Shown piece by piece: positions 1 through 6,382 of a DNA stretch of 31,724 bases. Location of the stretch: positions 1-31,724 of IMG/VR virus record IMGVR_UViG_3300032278_000069; one strand, given 5' to 3'. Each line of letters opens with the position of its first letter. Position 1 is the first letter of the stretch. Origin of the DNA: a virus. The notes beneath the pieces were generated by a model, which was not told where the DNA came from, searched no databases, and saw only the letters and a program-made list of their open reading frames with translations. Made by a program: the position numbers and the translations under genes.

Positions 1-115
1 AGCCACCGCCAGAGAGTGGTGCTCGCTGACTGTTGAGGCCGACGGCCTTGTTTATATAGGCAGCCAGTTCTCTTTCGAACGTGTCTCCCTTACGTTTAGA
101 TCCTTTGCCAGGCAT
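1..115 (-). CDS. Hjc/PD-(D/E)XK-type resolvase-like nuclease, N-terminus only (cut by window edge)
   Basis: Reading leftward from ATG 115-113, the frame stays open for 38 codons to the window edge and is too short for automatic ORF calling. The peptide begins MPGKGSKRKG, then FERELAAY (13-20), and ends RAPLSGGG. A basic Lys/Arg/Gly start followed by FERE and an R...SGGG segment is the N-terminal pattern of Hjc-like Holliday junction resolvases and related PD-(D/E)XK nucleases, in which the Glu of FERE is a catalytic residue. The remaining catalytic residues lie outside the window. Its ATG shares one base with the TAA of the upstream gene (TAATG), which suggests translational coupling to the HTH/zinc-ribbon gene. 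A junction-cutting nuclease would fit the nearby replication and recombination genes. Another small phage PD-(D/E)XK endonuclease is possible. Confidence 0.5.
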   Translation of the reverse strand, partial: MPGKGSKRKGDTFERELAAYINKAVGLNSQRAPLSGGG

Positions 116-426
116 TAGTTGTCACCCAGCTCCCCTCTCCGTTGCTTATCTTTACATTTTTTACAGAAGTATTGCCACTTCGGTCTTGGCTTTGTGTTCT
201 TACAGCCCATACAAGGCCTTGCCCACATGTCTGAACGTAGACTACTCTTCCTACTTACCTGGTATTTGGCACCTGGGAAATCCTGTAGTCCTTCACGGAC
301 TAGGATTCTTTTAAGTGTATCGGTGCAGACGCTAAGCTCTTTGGCTAAGCGAGAGTAAGGGTAGTTGTTATGGTTATCCCTGAGCCAGTCCAGGCGCTCT
401 TGCGAGACCTGTACTTTCTTCGGCAT
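115..426 (-). CDS. Small HTH plus zinc-ribbon DNA-binding protein
   Basis: A 103-aa basic protein. Residues about 8-46 form a helix-turn-helix-like segment (YSRLAKELSVCTDTLKRIL). The C-terminal part holds C72-x2-C75 and C88-x2-C91, a treble-clef or zinc-ribbon pair of knuckles, and ends in a Lys/Arg-rich tail. This supports a sequence-specific DNA-binding or regulatory role; no catalytic residues are visible. It is read leftward from a good sigma70-like promoter (TTGGCC, 17-bp spacer, TATAAT). Its predicted start of transcription is only about 2 bases from the ATG, so the mRNA would be almost leaderless and has no SD. Its stop overlaps the start of the resolvase-like gene. It could control the divergent SET gene or the repeat-rich intergenic region next to it, but that is inference. 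Confidence 0.65.
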   Translation of the reverse strand: MPKKVQVSQERLDWLRDNHNNYPYSRLAKELSVCTDTLKRILVREGLQDFPGAKYQVSRKSSLRSDMWARPCMGCKNTKPRPKWQYFCKKCKDKQRRGELGDN

Positions 427-434
427 CTAGGGCC

Positions 435-463
435 ATTATACATACGGCTTGACCCGTGGCCAA
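435..463 (-). promoter_or_regulatory. Sigma70-like promoter for the HTH/zinc-ribbon gene
   Basis: On the minus strand the sequence has TTGGCC (463-458), a 17-bp spacer and a perfect TATAAT (440-435). The expected start of transcription is near 428, two bases before the ATG at 426. The -10 match and spacing make this the clearest promoter in the window. The -35 differs from consensus at two positions. Confidence 0.6.
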
Positions 464-477
464 TGTTCAGGCAAAAT
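449..477 (+). promoter_or_regulatory. Possible rightward promoter toward the SET gene, interleaved with the leftward one
   Basis: TTGACC (449-454) is followed by 17 bases and CAAAAT (472-477), four of six matches to the -10 consensus. Its hexamers alternate with those of the leftward promoter (leftward -10, rightward -35, leftward -35, rightward -10), so two polymerases could not bind at once. The start would be near 484, inside the repeat region upstream of the SET gene. The -10 is weak. Confidence 0.3.
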
Positions 478-601
478 CGATACAGCTTTAAAGCGTAAGC
501 TTTACTTGAGTTCGGCTTTCCCTTACGGGACGCCGAACGTAAGACGAGTGTTACACACGAGTGTTACAGCTTGCTCAAGTGTACAGCAAATAGCTGTATC
601 G
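478..601. repeat. Nested inverted and direct repeats; candidate operator array or structured RNA
   Basis: This non-coding stretch has several nested elements. A 10-bp perfect inverted repeat (CGATACAGCT 478-487, AGCTGTATCG 592-601) closes it. Inside are a 6-bp hairpin (489-494/499-504) with a GUAA loop, a perfect long-range pair CTTGAG 505-510 with CTCAAG 574-579, and a hairpin TTCGGC 511-516/GCCGAA 532-537 carrying an inner TCCC/GGGA stem. There is also a 12-bp direct repeat ACGAGTGTTACA (544-555, 557-568). TACAGC occurs at 481, 565 and 582, and its complement GCTGTA at 593-598, so alternative pairings exist. It may act as DNA (operators, origin) or as a folded leader of the SET mRNA. I do not recognise it as a known family. 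Confidence 0.5.
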
Positions 602-622
602 ACCCCGGCACAGGCTCACCCC

Positions 623-952
623 ATGAGTCACTACAGACCTCTTCCTCCAGGACTTACCATAGGGAAATCTCCTATTGATGGTCTTGGGGTCTTCGCTACT
701 GAGCGCATACCTAGAGGTTTGATTGGTGTTGGGTGGGTCGAGCATGAGTCTGCTACAGGTGTTCAAGGCGAGGAGCTTTTCCACAATGGGTACGTCAGAA
801 CTCCATTAGGTGGGTTCATAAACCACAGTAATAGCCCTAACTGCACTAAAATAGTGCAAGAATCGTTAGGTGTGGTGTGGATAAAATCTATGATGCCCCT
901 GTTACCTGGGGACGAACTGACTATAGAGTACACACTTTACGACGTTAGCTAG
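623..952 (+). CDS. Small SET-domain protein (candidate protein lysine methyltransferase)
   Basis: A 109-aa protein that is essentially a bare SET domain. It has GLGVFATERIPRG near residues 20-32 (the SET N-terminal strand), GGFINHSNSPNC around 72-83 (matching the FINHSxxPN motif that helps bind S-adenosylmethionine) and PGDELTIEY near 96-104 (matching GEELTxxY with the catalytic-site Tyr). SET proteins methylate lysines using SAM, and single-domain viral versions of about 110-120 aa are known from chlorovirus. I chose ATG 623 because the frame upstream of it is a TTG-initiated extension running through repeats and promoter-like sequence with no conserved content. No SD is visible. The target is unknown; host or phage DNA-binding proteins are plausible but unproven. 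It converges on the zinc-finger gene with one base between the stops. Confidence 0.8.
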   Translation: MSHYRPLPPGLTIGKSPIDGLGVFATERIPRGLIGVGWVEHESATGVQGEELFHNGYVRTPLGGFINHSNSPNCTKIVQESLGVVWIKSMMPLLPGDELTIEYTLYDVS

Positions 953-953
953 G

Positions 954-1316
954 CTACTCGAACTCTTCCTTCTTCCTTAGGTGGTGCCTTTTCCTGTAGC
1001 TATACTCATCACTATCTGGACCCTTAAGCTCGGCAGAGAATTCATAAGGCTTACTACTATAGTGCTGACAAAATGGCTTATGCTCCTCGATGGCCTTATG
1101 TTTGTCCGCACCACAATGGGTCTTCTTTCCCCCTAGTAATACGTCAGATCTAACCTTCAATGTTTTCCCACACTCGCATTCGCATAGCCAGTATGATTTT
1201 GCTGTCTTACTGGTCACTTGTTTAGGTGCCGGAGATCTCTTCTTCACTGTCAGTTTTCCAAAAACTGCACCTATCTTAGGACTAGTTCTGTACTGTAGTT
1301 TAGTCATGCTGTCCAT
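954..1316 (-). CDS. Zinc-finger phage DNA-binding protein (HNH/AP2-associated type)
   Basis: A 120-aa basic protein. Residues about 14-69 follow the pattern G-x2-FGKLTV-x-KR ... YWLCECECG ... LLGGKKTHCG, with C45, C47, C49 and C68 as likely zinc ligands. This module is common in phage proteins, often beside HNH or AP2 domains, and is thought to bind DNA. No HNH catalytic His-Asn-His is present here; the C-terminal half is charged and low in complexity (ends KKEEFE). Two start codons are possible, 1316 or 1307, with only a short GGGA upstream; I keep the longer. It overlaps the 3' end of the PrimPol-helicase gene by 13 bases, so both are on one leftward transcript. Confidence 0.65.
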   Translation of the reverse strand: MDSMTKLQYRTSPKIGAVFGKLTVKKRSPAPKQVTSKTAKSYWLCECECGKTLKVRSDVLLGGKKTHCGADKHKAIEEHKPFCQHYSSKPYEFSAELKGPDSDEYSYRKRHHLRKKEEFE

Positions 1317-3241
1317 TCCCGTATTGCTTTTAAAGGCTTCCTTAAACGTTCTGCTATCTCAACAGGCGTAGCCCCAGTAGCTGCTAAGGCCTGAGCTTTT
1401 TGTTTTACTGACCTACTACCTACTACTATCTTAACTTCATTCTCAGGGCTAGAACCTATACCGACCCATTGTACCCATTCATGGTGCTCGGTAAACTCCC
1501 TGATCTTTCTATACCTAAGCTCAAGAGCAAACGTTATGTAGTACCCCTCAGGCAAACTCCTCTCCATAGATGGAATCACTTGCTCGGCATAGCTGCCATC
1601 GTAAATACCTGAGTTCTGTCTGGCTAACTCCTCGTCTGCATACACCTGAGCTACTCTTATCTGGGTATCCAACACAGCTAACTGGCTAGTTGATCCAGCC
1701 TCTCTGCCTAGCCCAGACTCACCTGGTTTGTTGGAGTGATGTACAGAGATAACAGCCATTCCCATATCTCGTAGCTTCATCAAGAGTTTGTTTACATGTG
1801 ACCACCCGTCAGCACTGTTCTCCTCCAGTCCAACAAAGGCACTTCTGTTTGTGTCTATAACTATTACATGAGGCCTAACCTCGCTCAGTATAGAGCTCAG
1901 TTTAGACCTACCTTCCCTGCTTTTTAGATCCATCTCATCGTCTACGAATGGCGCCCATACTTGGTATAACCCACCAGATGATCCGAACATAGCTTCCATG
2001 GATAGCAACCTACTACCTATAGTGCCTCTACCCATTTCAAAGTCTAGATATAGTATGGGGCACGGCTTGCCAAGCTCGAATGGGCCGAACCTACTCTGCC
2101 CAGAAGCGAGGGAATATAGTATGTGTTGTAGGAACATGGTCTTGCCAGACCCTGAGTACCCGTATACCTGAGTGATACTCCCCGGCCAACACCACGGCTC
2201 TATCAGGTAGTTTCTATTGGATGCCTCAGCTATTAATCTAGGTGCATCCTGCTCCGTTATTAGTGTAATAACTGCAGGCTTAGAAGGTTTGGGGAGAACC
2301 TCGTTGTCTTGATTAAACACATACTGGCCAGCCTCATTAAACCTTTCTGGATGGTTCCGTCTTTCTGACCCTTCCATTGATTCAACTGTTGCGGAAAACT
2401 CTCTGGCATCTAAGGGTTCCTCGAAGAATTTATTCATGAAGGCTGTCCCCTTAGATCTAAGGTCTTCGCCCCAAAACCCCTGTAGTATGCAATCAGATAT
2501 ATGCCTCATTACCCTTTCATTTCTACCATTCCCCTGACCACTTGGGATTTTTAACGTAGATGGAAAGGATTCTTTAACGTACTCAAAAGTTCTATCCCAT
2601 TCTGGTATGTGATTGTTAGCCCTAACTAATGAAAGATCCAGGCTAGACAGGTCAAAAGCCCCGCCTGTGGTGATGTCCACTACCTTCGAGGTAACTGTGA
2701 CATCACTCCAAGCGTCCATATCACTCCATTCAAATTGAGGGGGGATATCCCACTGATATCCTTTGCTTGGCGGTAACAGGGCATAGCCTCCGTCTCCTCG
2801 GAAGTCTAGGCCAGGGAGTCTGGGCCAATTTATATCGTCCCCACTAATCCCTACTCTGTTCTGCCTGCGTTTGTCATCCAGTGGAGAGGAGAAGTATAGG
2901 TGGCATCCACCACTACCTCGTTGGGTGCGGCTTTTTACAACAGTGGTCATGCCCATTTCCAGGGCTTTATCTATGGCCTCTTGATTGTCGCAGTCTACTA
3001 TGTAGACCTTAGATATATGGCCAGTTATTAATGCTAGTCCGGCGTCGGGCCATACGGAAAACCATTTTCGGACTTCTTCTTCTGTTGGGGGTCGTTCTTG
3101 GAACTCTCTCCATCTGATGAGGGGGATTTTCTTATCCTCTCCAGACACTCTGACAGGAATGATACTCCACCCTCTTTCAAGGTATTCGAGAGCTGCGTCA
3201 AGTATTCCTTCATTCTCTTCAATCAATTGTTCCCCACTCAT
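1304..3241 (-). CDS. Bifunctional primase-polymerase / RecA-fold replicative helicase
   Basis: A 645-aa replication protein. Residues about 17-170 are a PrimPol (AEP) domain: GWSIIPV opening, catalytic D83-x-D85 in VDCDN, H114 in GGCHLYF, and D146 in GLDFRGDGGY, followed by LLPPSKGYQW. Residues about 340-560 are a RecA-like ATPase of the RepA/AAA_25 type: Walker A GYSGSGKT 361-368 (K367), Walker B VIVIDT with D463, and SVHHSNK. The last 45 residues look like an HTH (ATGATPVEIAERLRKPLKAI). The protein should lay primers and unwind DNA at the fork. SD GGAGGA sits 8 bases before ATG 3241, and the start overlaps the end of the HTH gene by 23 bases. No separate DNA polymerase is in the window. Confidence 0.88.
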   Translation of the reverse strand: MSGEQLIEENEGILDAALEYLERGWSIIPVRVSGEDKKIPLIRWREFQERPPTEEEVRKWFSVWPDAGLALITGHISKVYIVDCDNQEAIDKALEMGMTTVVKSRTQRGSGGCHLYFSSPLDDKRRQNRVGISGDDINWPRLPGLDFRGDGGYALLPPSKGYQWDIPPQFEWSDMDAWSDVTVTSKVVDITTGGAFDLSSLDLSLVRANNHIPEWDRTFEYVKESFPSTLKIPSGQGNGRNERVMRHISDCILQGFWGEDLRSKGTAFMNKFFEEPLDAREFSATVESMEGSERRNHPERFNEAGQYVFNQDNEVLPKPSKPAVITLITEQDAPRLIAEASNRNYLIEPWCWPGSITQVYGYSGSGKTMFLQHILYSLASGQSRFGPFELGKPCPILYLDFEMGRGTIGSRLLSMEAMFGSSGGLYQVWAPFVDDEMDLKSREGRSKLSSILSEVRPHVIVIDTNRSAFVGLEENSADGWSHVNKLLMKLRDMGMAVISVHHSNKPGESGLGREAGSTSQLAVLDTQIRVAQVYADEELARQNSGIYDGSYAEQVIPSMERSLPEGYYITFALELRYRKIREFTEHHEWVQWVGIGSSPENEVKIVVGSRSVKQKAQALAATGATPVEIAERLRKPLKAIREWTA

Positions 3242-3434
3242 TACTGATTCCTCCAGTGAAATATTTGTCTATGTTAAAGTTTGGGTCTGTGTTTTTTATT
3301 TTCTCTAGGATCTTGGAGGAGACATACTTATTCTTTATCCACCTGTACGGGGCCTGCCTAGGCACTCCTATACGGGAAGCTATCGCGGTTGCTCCACCCA
3401 TGTCCCTAACAATTTGTTCAATATCTAGTTCCAT
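3219..3434 (-). CDS. Cro-like helix-turn-helix regulator
   Basis: A 71-aa protein with one HTH at about residues 14-45 (GGATAIASRIGVPRQAPYRW then KYVSSKILEKI). The length and layout match Cro-type DNA-binding proteins, where the second helix lies over the operator. AGGA sits 7 bases before ATG 3434. It is divergent from the recombination operon across about 80 bases, so it probably binds there and controls its own leftward promoter and the rightward operon; this is inference from position. Its end overlaps the start of the PrimPol-helicase by 23 bases, which places it first in the leftward replication operon. No integrase or CI-like partner is visible, so it need not mean lysogeny. Confidence 0.7.
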   Translation of the reverse strand: MELDIEQIVRDMGGATAIASRIGVPRQAPYRWIKNKYVSSKILEKIKNTDPNFNIDKYFTGGISNEWGTID

Positions 3435-3464
3435 TTATTTTTCCTGGTTGGGTTGACATTCTGT

Positions 3465-3493
3465 ACTGTATACGAGACACTACTCCATATCAA
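3465..3493 (-). promoter_or_regulatory. Probable leftward promoter for the HTH/PrimPol operon
   Basis: On the minus strand there is TTGATA (3493-3488), a 17-bp spacer, then TACAGT (3470-3465); an overlapping TATACA gives a 15-bp spacing. It lies about 30 bases before ATG 3434. On the plus strand a perfect TTGACA occurs at 3453-3458, but the best -10 at 17 bp is GACACT, so the rightward promoter is less certain. Confidence 0.4.
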
Positions 3494-3507
3494 CCCCAAA
3501 TATGGAG
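3483..3507 (+). promoter_or_regulatory. Inverted repeat that can mask the SD of the first operon gene
   Basis: CTCCATAT (3483-3490) and ATATGGAG (3500-3507) are perfect complements around a 9-base loop. The GGAG at 3504-3507 is the only SD-like site for ATG 3514, so the folded RNA would hide it. The same repeat could be a DNA operator for the neighbouring Cro-like protein. Confidence 0.45.
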
Positions 3508-3513
3508 AATTTG

Positions 3514-3870
3514 ATGGAAGATGACGAGTGGGAGTACCTAGAAAAGACTACTGAATGGGTTCGTGCCCCAAGTTTGGAGGAGTTATGCACGGCACAGGAT
3601 CGTAGAAGAAAGAAGATGACGACCCAGTCTAATAGACTAGGGAAGGAATTTGTAGACCTTACTCATGCTGTACAGGGAGCAAAGGGTCGCTTGAAAGATC
3701 TGAGGGGAGAGATTTTAGACTGCATCCCCGAAGAAACTAAGACCATGCTGAATGATGAAGACACCCCACCTGGGGAGTATTCAGTTACTGTCGGGGAATA
3801 CCTATACACATTTAATAAAAAGGATAGTCGCAGGATTATTCTTAAAGTTAAACGACTAACACCTTTCTAA
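3514..3870 (+). CDS. Unknown 118-aa early protein
   Basis: I do not recognise the family. The protein starts with a very acidic stretch (MEDDEWEYLEKTTEW), has a central Lys/Arg-rich helical part likely to be coiled-coil, and ends in a beta-like segment (EYLYTFNKKDSRRIILKVKRL). I chose ATG 3514 rather than 3502 because GGAG lies 6 bases before 3514 and nothing SD-like precedes 3502. It is the first gene of the rightward operon, and its stop TAA runs directly into the AGGAGG of the Sak4-like gene. The position suggests a helper in recombination or a regulator. Nothing in the sequence shows an enzyme active site. Confidence 0.65.
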   Translation: MEDDEWEYLEKTTEWVRAPSLEELCTAQDRRRKKMTTQSNRLGKEFVDLTHAVQGAKGRLKDLRGEILDCIPEETKTMLNDEDTPPGEYSVTVGEYLYTFNKKDSRRIILKVKRLTPF

Positions 3871-3880
3871 GGAGGAGCTT

Positions 3881-4711
3881 ATGGCATTCATGCCGAAAAA
3901 GGTAAACGATGGGTCTGTGTCTAGTGCATCGAAGACACTTCTCATGTCGCACCATGGGTGGGGCAAGACGTACCAATGCAGATATCTACAGGAATCGCTA
4001 GGGCCAGGGTTTATTATAAGTGGTGAGGCTGGGCTTAAAAGCTTGGAAGACACTGATATAGACTACCTGGATTTCTCATCTTGGGATGGGGTACATGATC
4101 CTGATCAGGGGGTATATTCCTTTAGAGGTATCATTAAGGATATGCGCACCCCAGAGTTTAAAAAAATGGGGTACAAGTGGATATGTATAGACTCGCTTAC
4201 TGAATTGTCAGACAGACTATTCCAGTACGCTACGGAAGAAACGGCAGAATCAGGCAACACGTGGCAGAAATACGATGTTCATAGTACCCAGTTGATAGGG
4301 GCTATGAAGTATGTTCGGGATATGCCGGTACATATTTATGTCACTGCCCTGGTAGCTGAGGAGCAAGACGACAATGGCCAAGTACATTACTGGCCCCTGA
4401 CTAAGAGTAAGAAGTTGGGGAAGCAGATACCGGCCTTGTTTGATCATGTTCTATGCGGTATAAAACGAACTAGTGGGGCAGCTGAATCACCCCTTATAGA
4501 GCGTTTTGTTATAACAGAGGAAGTAAAAGGCTGGCACGGTAAGGTGCGAGATCCTAGAAATAGGTTACGTCCTGTGGAAAGGTGCGATAACGTCGTACAT
4601 TTGTTTGATCGAATGGCTATGGAAGATACTGAGTATCAGAAATACCTAGAAGAAATGAAGCAGAAGCAGATAGCAAAGCAACAGAAGGAACGTAAGGAGA
4701 AATCTAAATGA
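3881..4711 (+). CDS. Sak4-like RecA-family ATPase (single-strand annealing/recombination)
   Basis: A 276-aa ATPase. Walker A is HHGWGKTY with K29, and Walker B is WICIDSLTE with D104. A third conserved strand, VHIYVTALVAEEQDD, follows near 150-164. The size and layout fit the phage AAA_24/Sak4 family, RecA-core proteins that promote annealing or strand exchange and work with an SSB. The C-terminus is a long Lys/Gln/Glu helix. AGGAGG begins at the stop of the upstream gene and lies 5 bases before ATG 3881. The last base group overlaps the next gene as ATGA. The order ATPase, SSB-like protein, exonuclease is the usual phage recombination cassette. It could also load the helicase, but Sak4 is the better match. 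Confidence 0.8.
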   Translation: MAFMPKKVNDGSVSSASKTLLMSHHGWGKTYQCRYLQESLGPGFIISGEAGLKSLEDTDIDYLDFSSWDGVHDPDQGVYSFRGIIKDMRTPEFKKMGYKWICIDSLTELSDRLFQYATEETAESGNTWQKYDVHSTQLIGAMKYVRDMPVHIYVTALVAEEQDDNGQVHYWPLTKSKKLGKQIPALFDHVLCGIKRTSGAAESPLIERFVITEEVKGWHGKVRDPRNRLRPVERCDNVVHLFDRMAMEDTEYQKYLEEMKQKQIAKQQKERKEKSK

Positions 4712-5196
4712 GTAACTGGACAAGTTTTTCTGATATAAATTTGCACGATGTAAAAGCAGGTACTGGATTACTACTGTTAGATGTAGGAAACCACAACTGC
4801 AGGGTGTCTGATGTAGAGATAGGTATCCCTAAGTCTGGTCGAGGACACACGCTAATGGTTGAGCTAGCATCAACTGCAGGGAGCGGTACGATAAGGGATT
4901 GGATGAACATAGACAACGCCAATGAAATGGCTGAGAGGATAGCTAAGGAAAAGCTTAAGTCTCTGCTTGAATTTGGCGATCATCCCTCCCCAGATAAGCC
5001 TGGGGATATCAAGTCATTACTAGGCCTGACAGTAGGTGTTACCGTTGGCATGTCTAAGGAGCGCAAAGGCCCCGACGGTACTGTGTATCCAAGTAGGCGC
5101 GAAGTTAAGGGCTTTCATAGGCCATCGAATGGTGAATACGTCCCCGGTTCCTCCGCCGAGGATGACGCCTTCGATGATCCACTTAACTTCGGCTGA
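4708..5196 (+). CDS. Single-stranded DNA-binding (OB-fold, DUF669-like) protein
   Basis: A 162-aa protein. A predicted beta-rich core (residues about 18-65: GTGLLLLDVGNHNCRVSDVE through TIRDWMNID) is followed by a helical part and a second beta region (GLTVGVTVGMSKE), as in phage DUF669 proteins that occur next to Sak4-like ATPases. The C-terminus is acidic and ends DDAFDDPLNFG, resembling the acidic, hydrophobic tip by which SSB proteins recruit partners. Start ATG 4708 overlaps the stop of the ATPase gene (ATGA), indicating coupled translation and stoichiometric production. The gene is followed at once by a strong intrinsic terminator. Confidence 0.72.
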   Translation: MSNWTSFSDINLHDVKAGTGLLLLDVGNHNCRVSDVEIGIPKSGRGHTLMVELASTAGSGTIRDWMNIDNANEMAERIAKEKLKSLLEFGDHPSPDKPGDIKSLLGLTVGVTVGMSKERKGPDGTVYPSRREVKGFHRPSNGEYVPGSSAEDDAFDDPLNFG

Positions 5197-5199
5197 TTG

Positions 5200-5228
5200 A
5201 TGGGGGGCGCAAAGCCCCCCATTTTTTT
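5200..5228 (+). terminator. Strong intrinsic terminator after the SSB-like gene
   Basis: GGGGGGC (5202-5208), a GCAAA loop and GCCCCCC (5214-5220), extended by A-T pairs on both sides, is followed by seven T residues (5222-5228). The T-run ends right before ATG 5229. Transcription should mostly stop here, splitting the operon into a strong front part and a weaker distal part. Confidence 0.92.
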
Positions 5229-5591
5229 ATGTCCCGTAGAAAAGCAACTAGGATAGAGGCTGCAGTAGACGCTGCTAGGCTTAGGACTCGGAGGGACAAG
5301 CCCGCACAAGTCTATTCATTCTATATAAACAAGACTTTTATGAATGTTCTGGAGAATCCAGCAGTGCCATCTATAGGCGGTAACGTAAGTGTTAACGGAG
5401 TCCGTAAGTGTTTCCATGATTTATACGAGAAATTTCCAGAGTGTTACATAGGATGCTACGACGTAAATTCTTGTAGGCAAGGCATGATGGAAGACTTCAG
5501 TCAGGCATCAGGTATAAGGGAAGAGCCTGTGCTATCTGCCATAGATGACTTCAAGCAACGATGGAGGGAAGGACTATGCCAAGTAAAGTAG
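5229..5591 (+). CDS. Unknown 120-aa protein, start codon abutting a terminator
   Basis: I do not recognise the family. The first 24 residues are a basic, Ala-rich helix (MSRRKATRIEAAVDAARLRT); the rest is mixed, with four Cys between about 60 and 80 (KCFHDLY, PECYIGCYDVNSC). ATG 5229 follows immediately on the T-run of the terminator, and no SD is present; the only other in-frame ATG, at 5340, lacks one too. It is kept as a real gene because the frame is open for 120 codons, its codon usage looks like that of its neighbours, and its end overlaps the start of the Cas4-like gene by 16 bases. The function is unknown; position suggests a helper of the nuclease. Confidence 0.6.
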   Translation: MSRRKATRIEAAVDAARLRTRRDKPAQVYSFYINKTFMNVLENPAVPSIGGNVSVNGVRKCFHDLYEKFPECYIGCYDVNSCRQGMMEDFSQASGIREEPVLSAIDDFKQRWREGLCQVK

Positions 5592-6382
5592 TAGAAGAAG
5601 CAGTAGGTGAGATAGAAATAGACAGGGGCAATCCCCGGCAATACATAGGGGCCTCTATCATAGGTAATGATTGCACTGCCTTCATAGCTTATTGCCTAAG
5701 GGGGTTCCCAGAAGACCCTATAAAGCCAAAGATGATGCGTATATTCACCTTAGGCCATAAGATAGAAGACATAGTAATCAAGGACTTACGTGATGCTGGC
5801 TATGAAATAATAGATAAAGACCCCTTCACTGGTTGGCAGAAAGCATATTCAGATAGGGGTGGCCATGTATCGGCCCACCTAGACGGCAAGATACTCATAG
5901 ATGGTGAGTACATGCTGTTAGAAATTAAGTCTATGAATGATAGGAACTGGAAAAAATTTAAGAAGGACGGCGTGCAAGTTAGCCACCCTAAGTACTACGC
6001 CCAATGCCAAATGATGATGGGCTTGTCGGAGTCTGATATGTCTAACGCAATGTTAGTTGCGTATAACAAAAATACTTCTGATTACCATAGTGAAGTATTC
6101 GAGTTCGATGAATTCTATTACGAAAGTCTCAGACATAAGATAGATTTAGTCATGATGCGCCAAGCCAGGAAGATAGCTAAGAGCTCTGAAGACTGGCGAT
6201 GTCGTATGTGTTTTAGAAAAACCGTTTGTTGGCAACCACCTAGAGTTGAACCGGAATGTAATTTATGCCAACATTCGGTTCCATTGGAAGAAAAGAAGGA
6301 GTGGTGGTGCACTTATCACGACAAAAGAGCAATACTACCGTGCGACGACTTCTACTTGTACACCCCTTTGGAGGCAGAATGA
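5576..6382 (+). CDS. Cas4/lambda-exonuclease-like PD-(D/E)XK nuclease with Cys cluster
   Basis: A 268-aa nuclease. The N-terminus carries GASIIGNDC, as in phage Cas4/YqaJ-type enzymes. The active site is D103 (HLDGK), E116-x-K118 (LLEIKS) and the helix YYAQCQ at 140-145, matching the D...ExK...QxxxY order. The C-terminal third has C209, C212, C218, C228, C231, C245 and C256, enough to hold an iron-sulphur cluster or zinc; Cas4 uses four Cys. The likely job is to resect DNA ends to make single strands for the upstream ATPase and SSB-like protein. I choose ATG 5576 because GGAGG lies 8 bases upstream; an ATG at 5561 has no SD. The end overlaps the next gene as ATGA. Confidence 0.8.
   Translation: MPSKVVEEAVGEIEIDRGNPRQYIGASIIGNDCTAFIAYCLRGFPEDPIKPKMMRIFTLGHKIEDIVIKDLRDAGYEIIDKDPFTGWQKAYSDRGGHVSAHLDGKILIDGEYMLLEIKSMNDRNWKKFKKDGVQVSHPKYYAQCQMMMGLSESDMSNAMLVAYNKNTSDYHSEVFEFDEFYYESLRHKIDLVMMRQARKIAKSSEDWRCRMCFRKTVCWQPPRVEPECNLCQHSVPLEEKKEWWCTYHDKRAILPCDDFYLYTPLEAE

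Noticed and set aside
449-622. Upstream extension of the SET gene starting at TTG 449
   Set aside because: It runs through promoter-like and repeat sequence, has no SD and no SET-like content; the domain begins after ATG 623.
3219-3513. Cro-like gene as proof of a temperate phage
   Set aside because: No integrase, CI-like repressor or attachment site is seen; virulent phages also carry Cro-like regulators.
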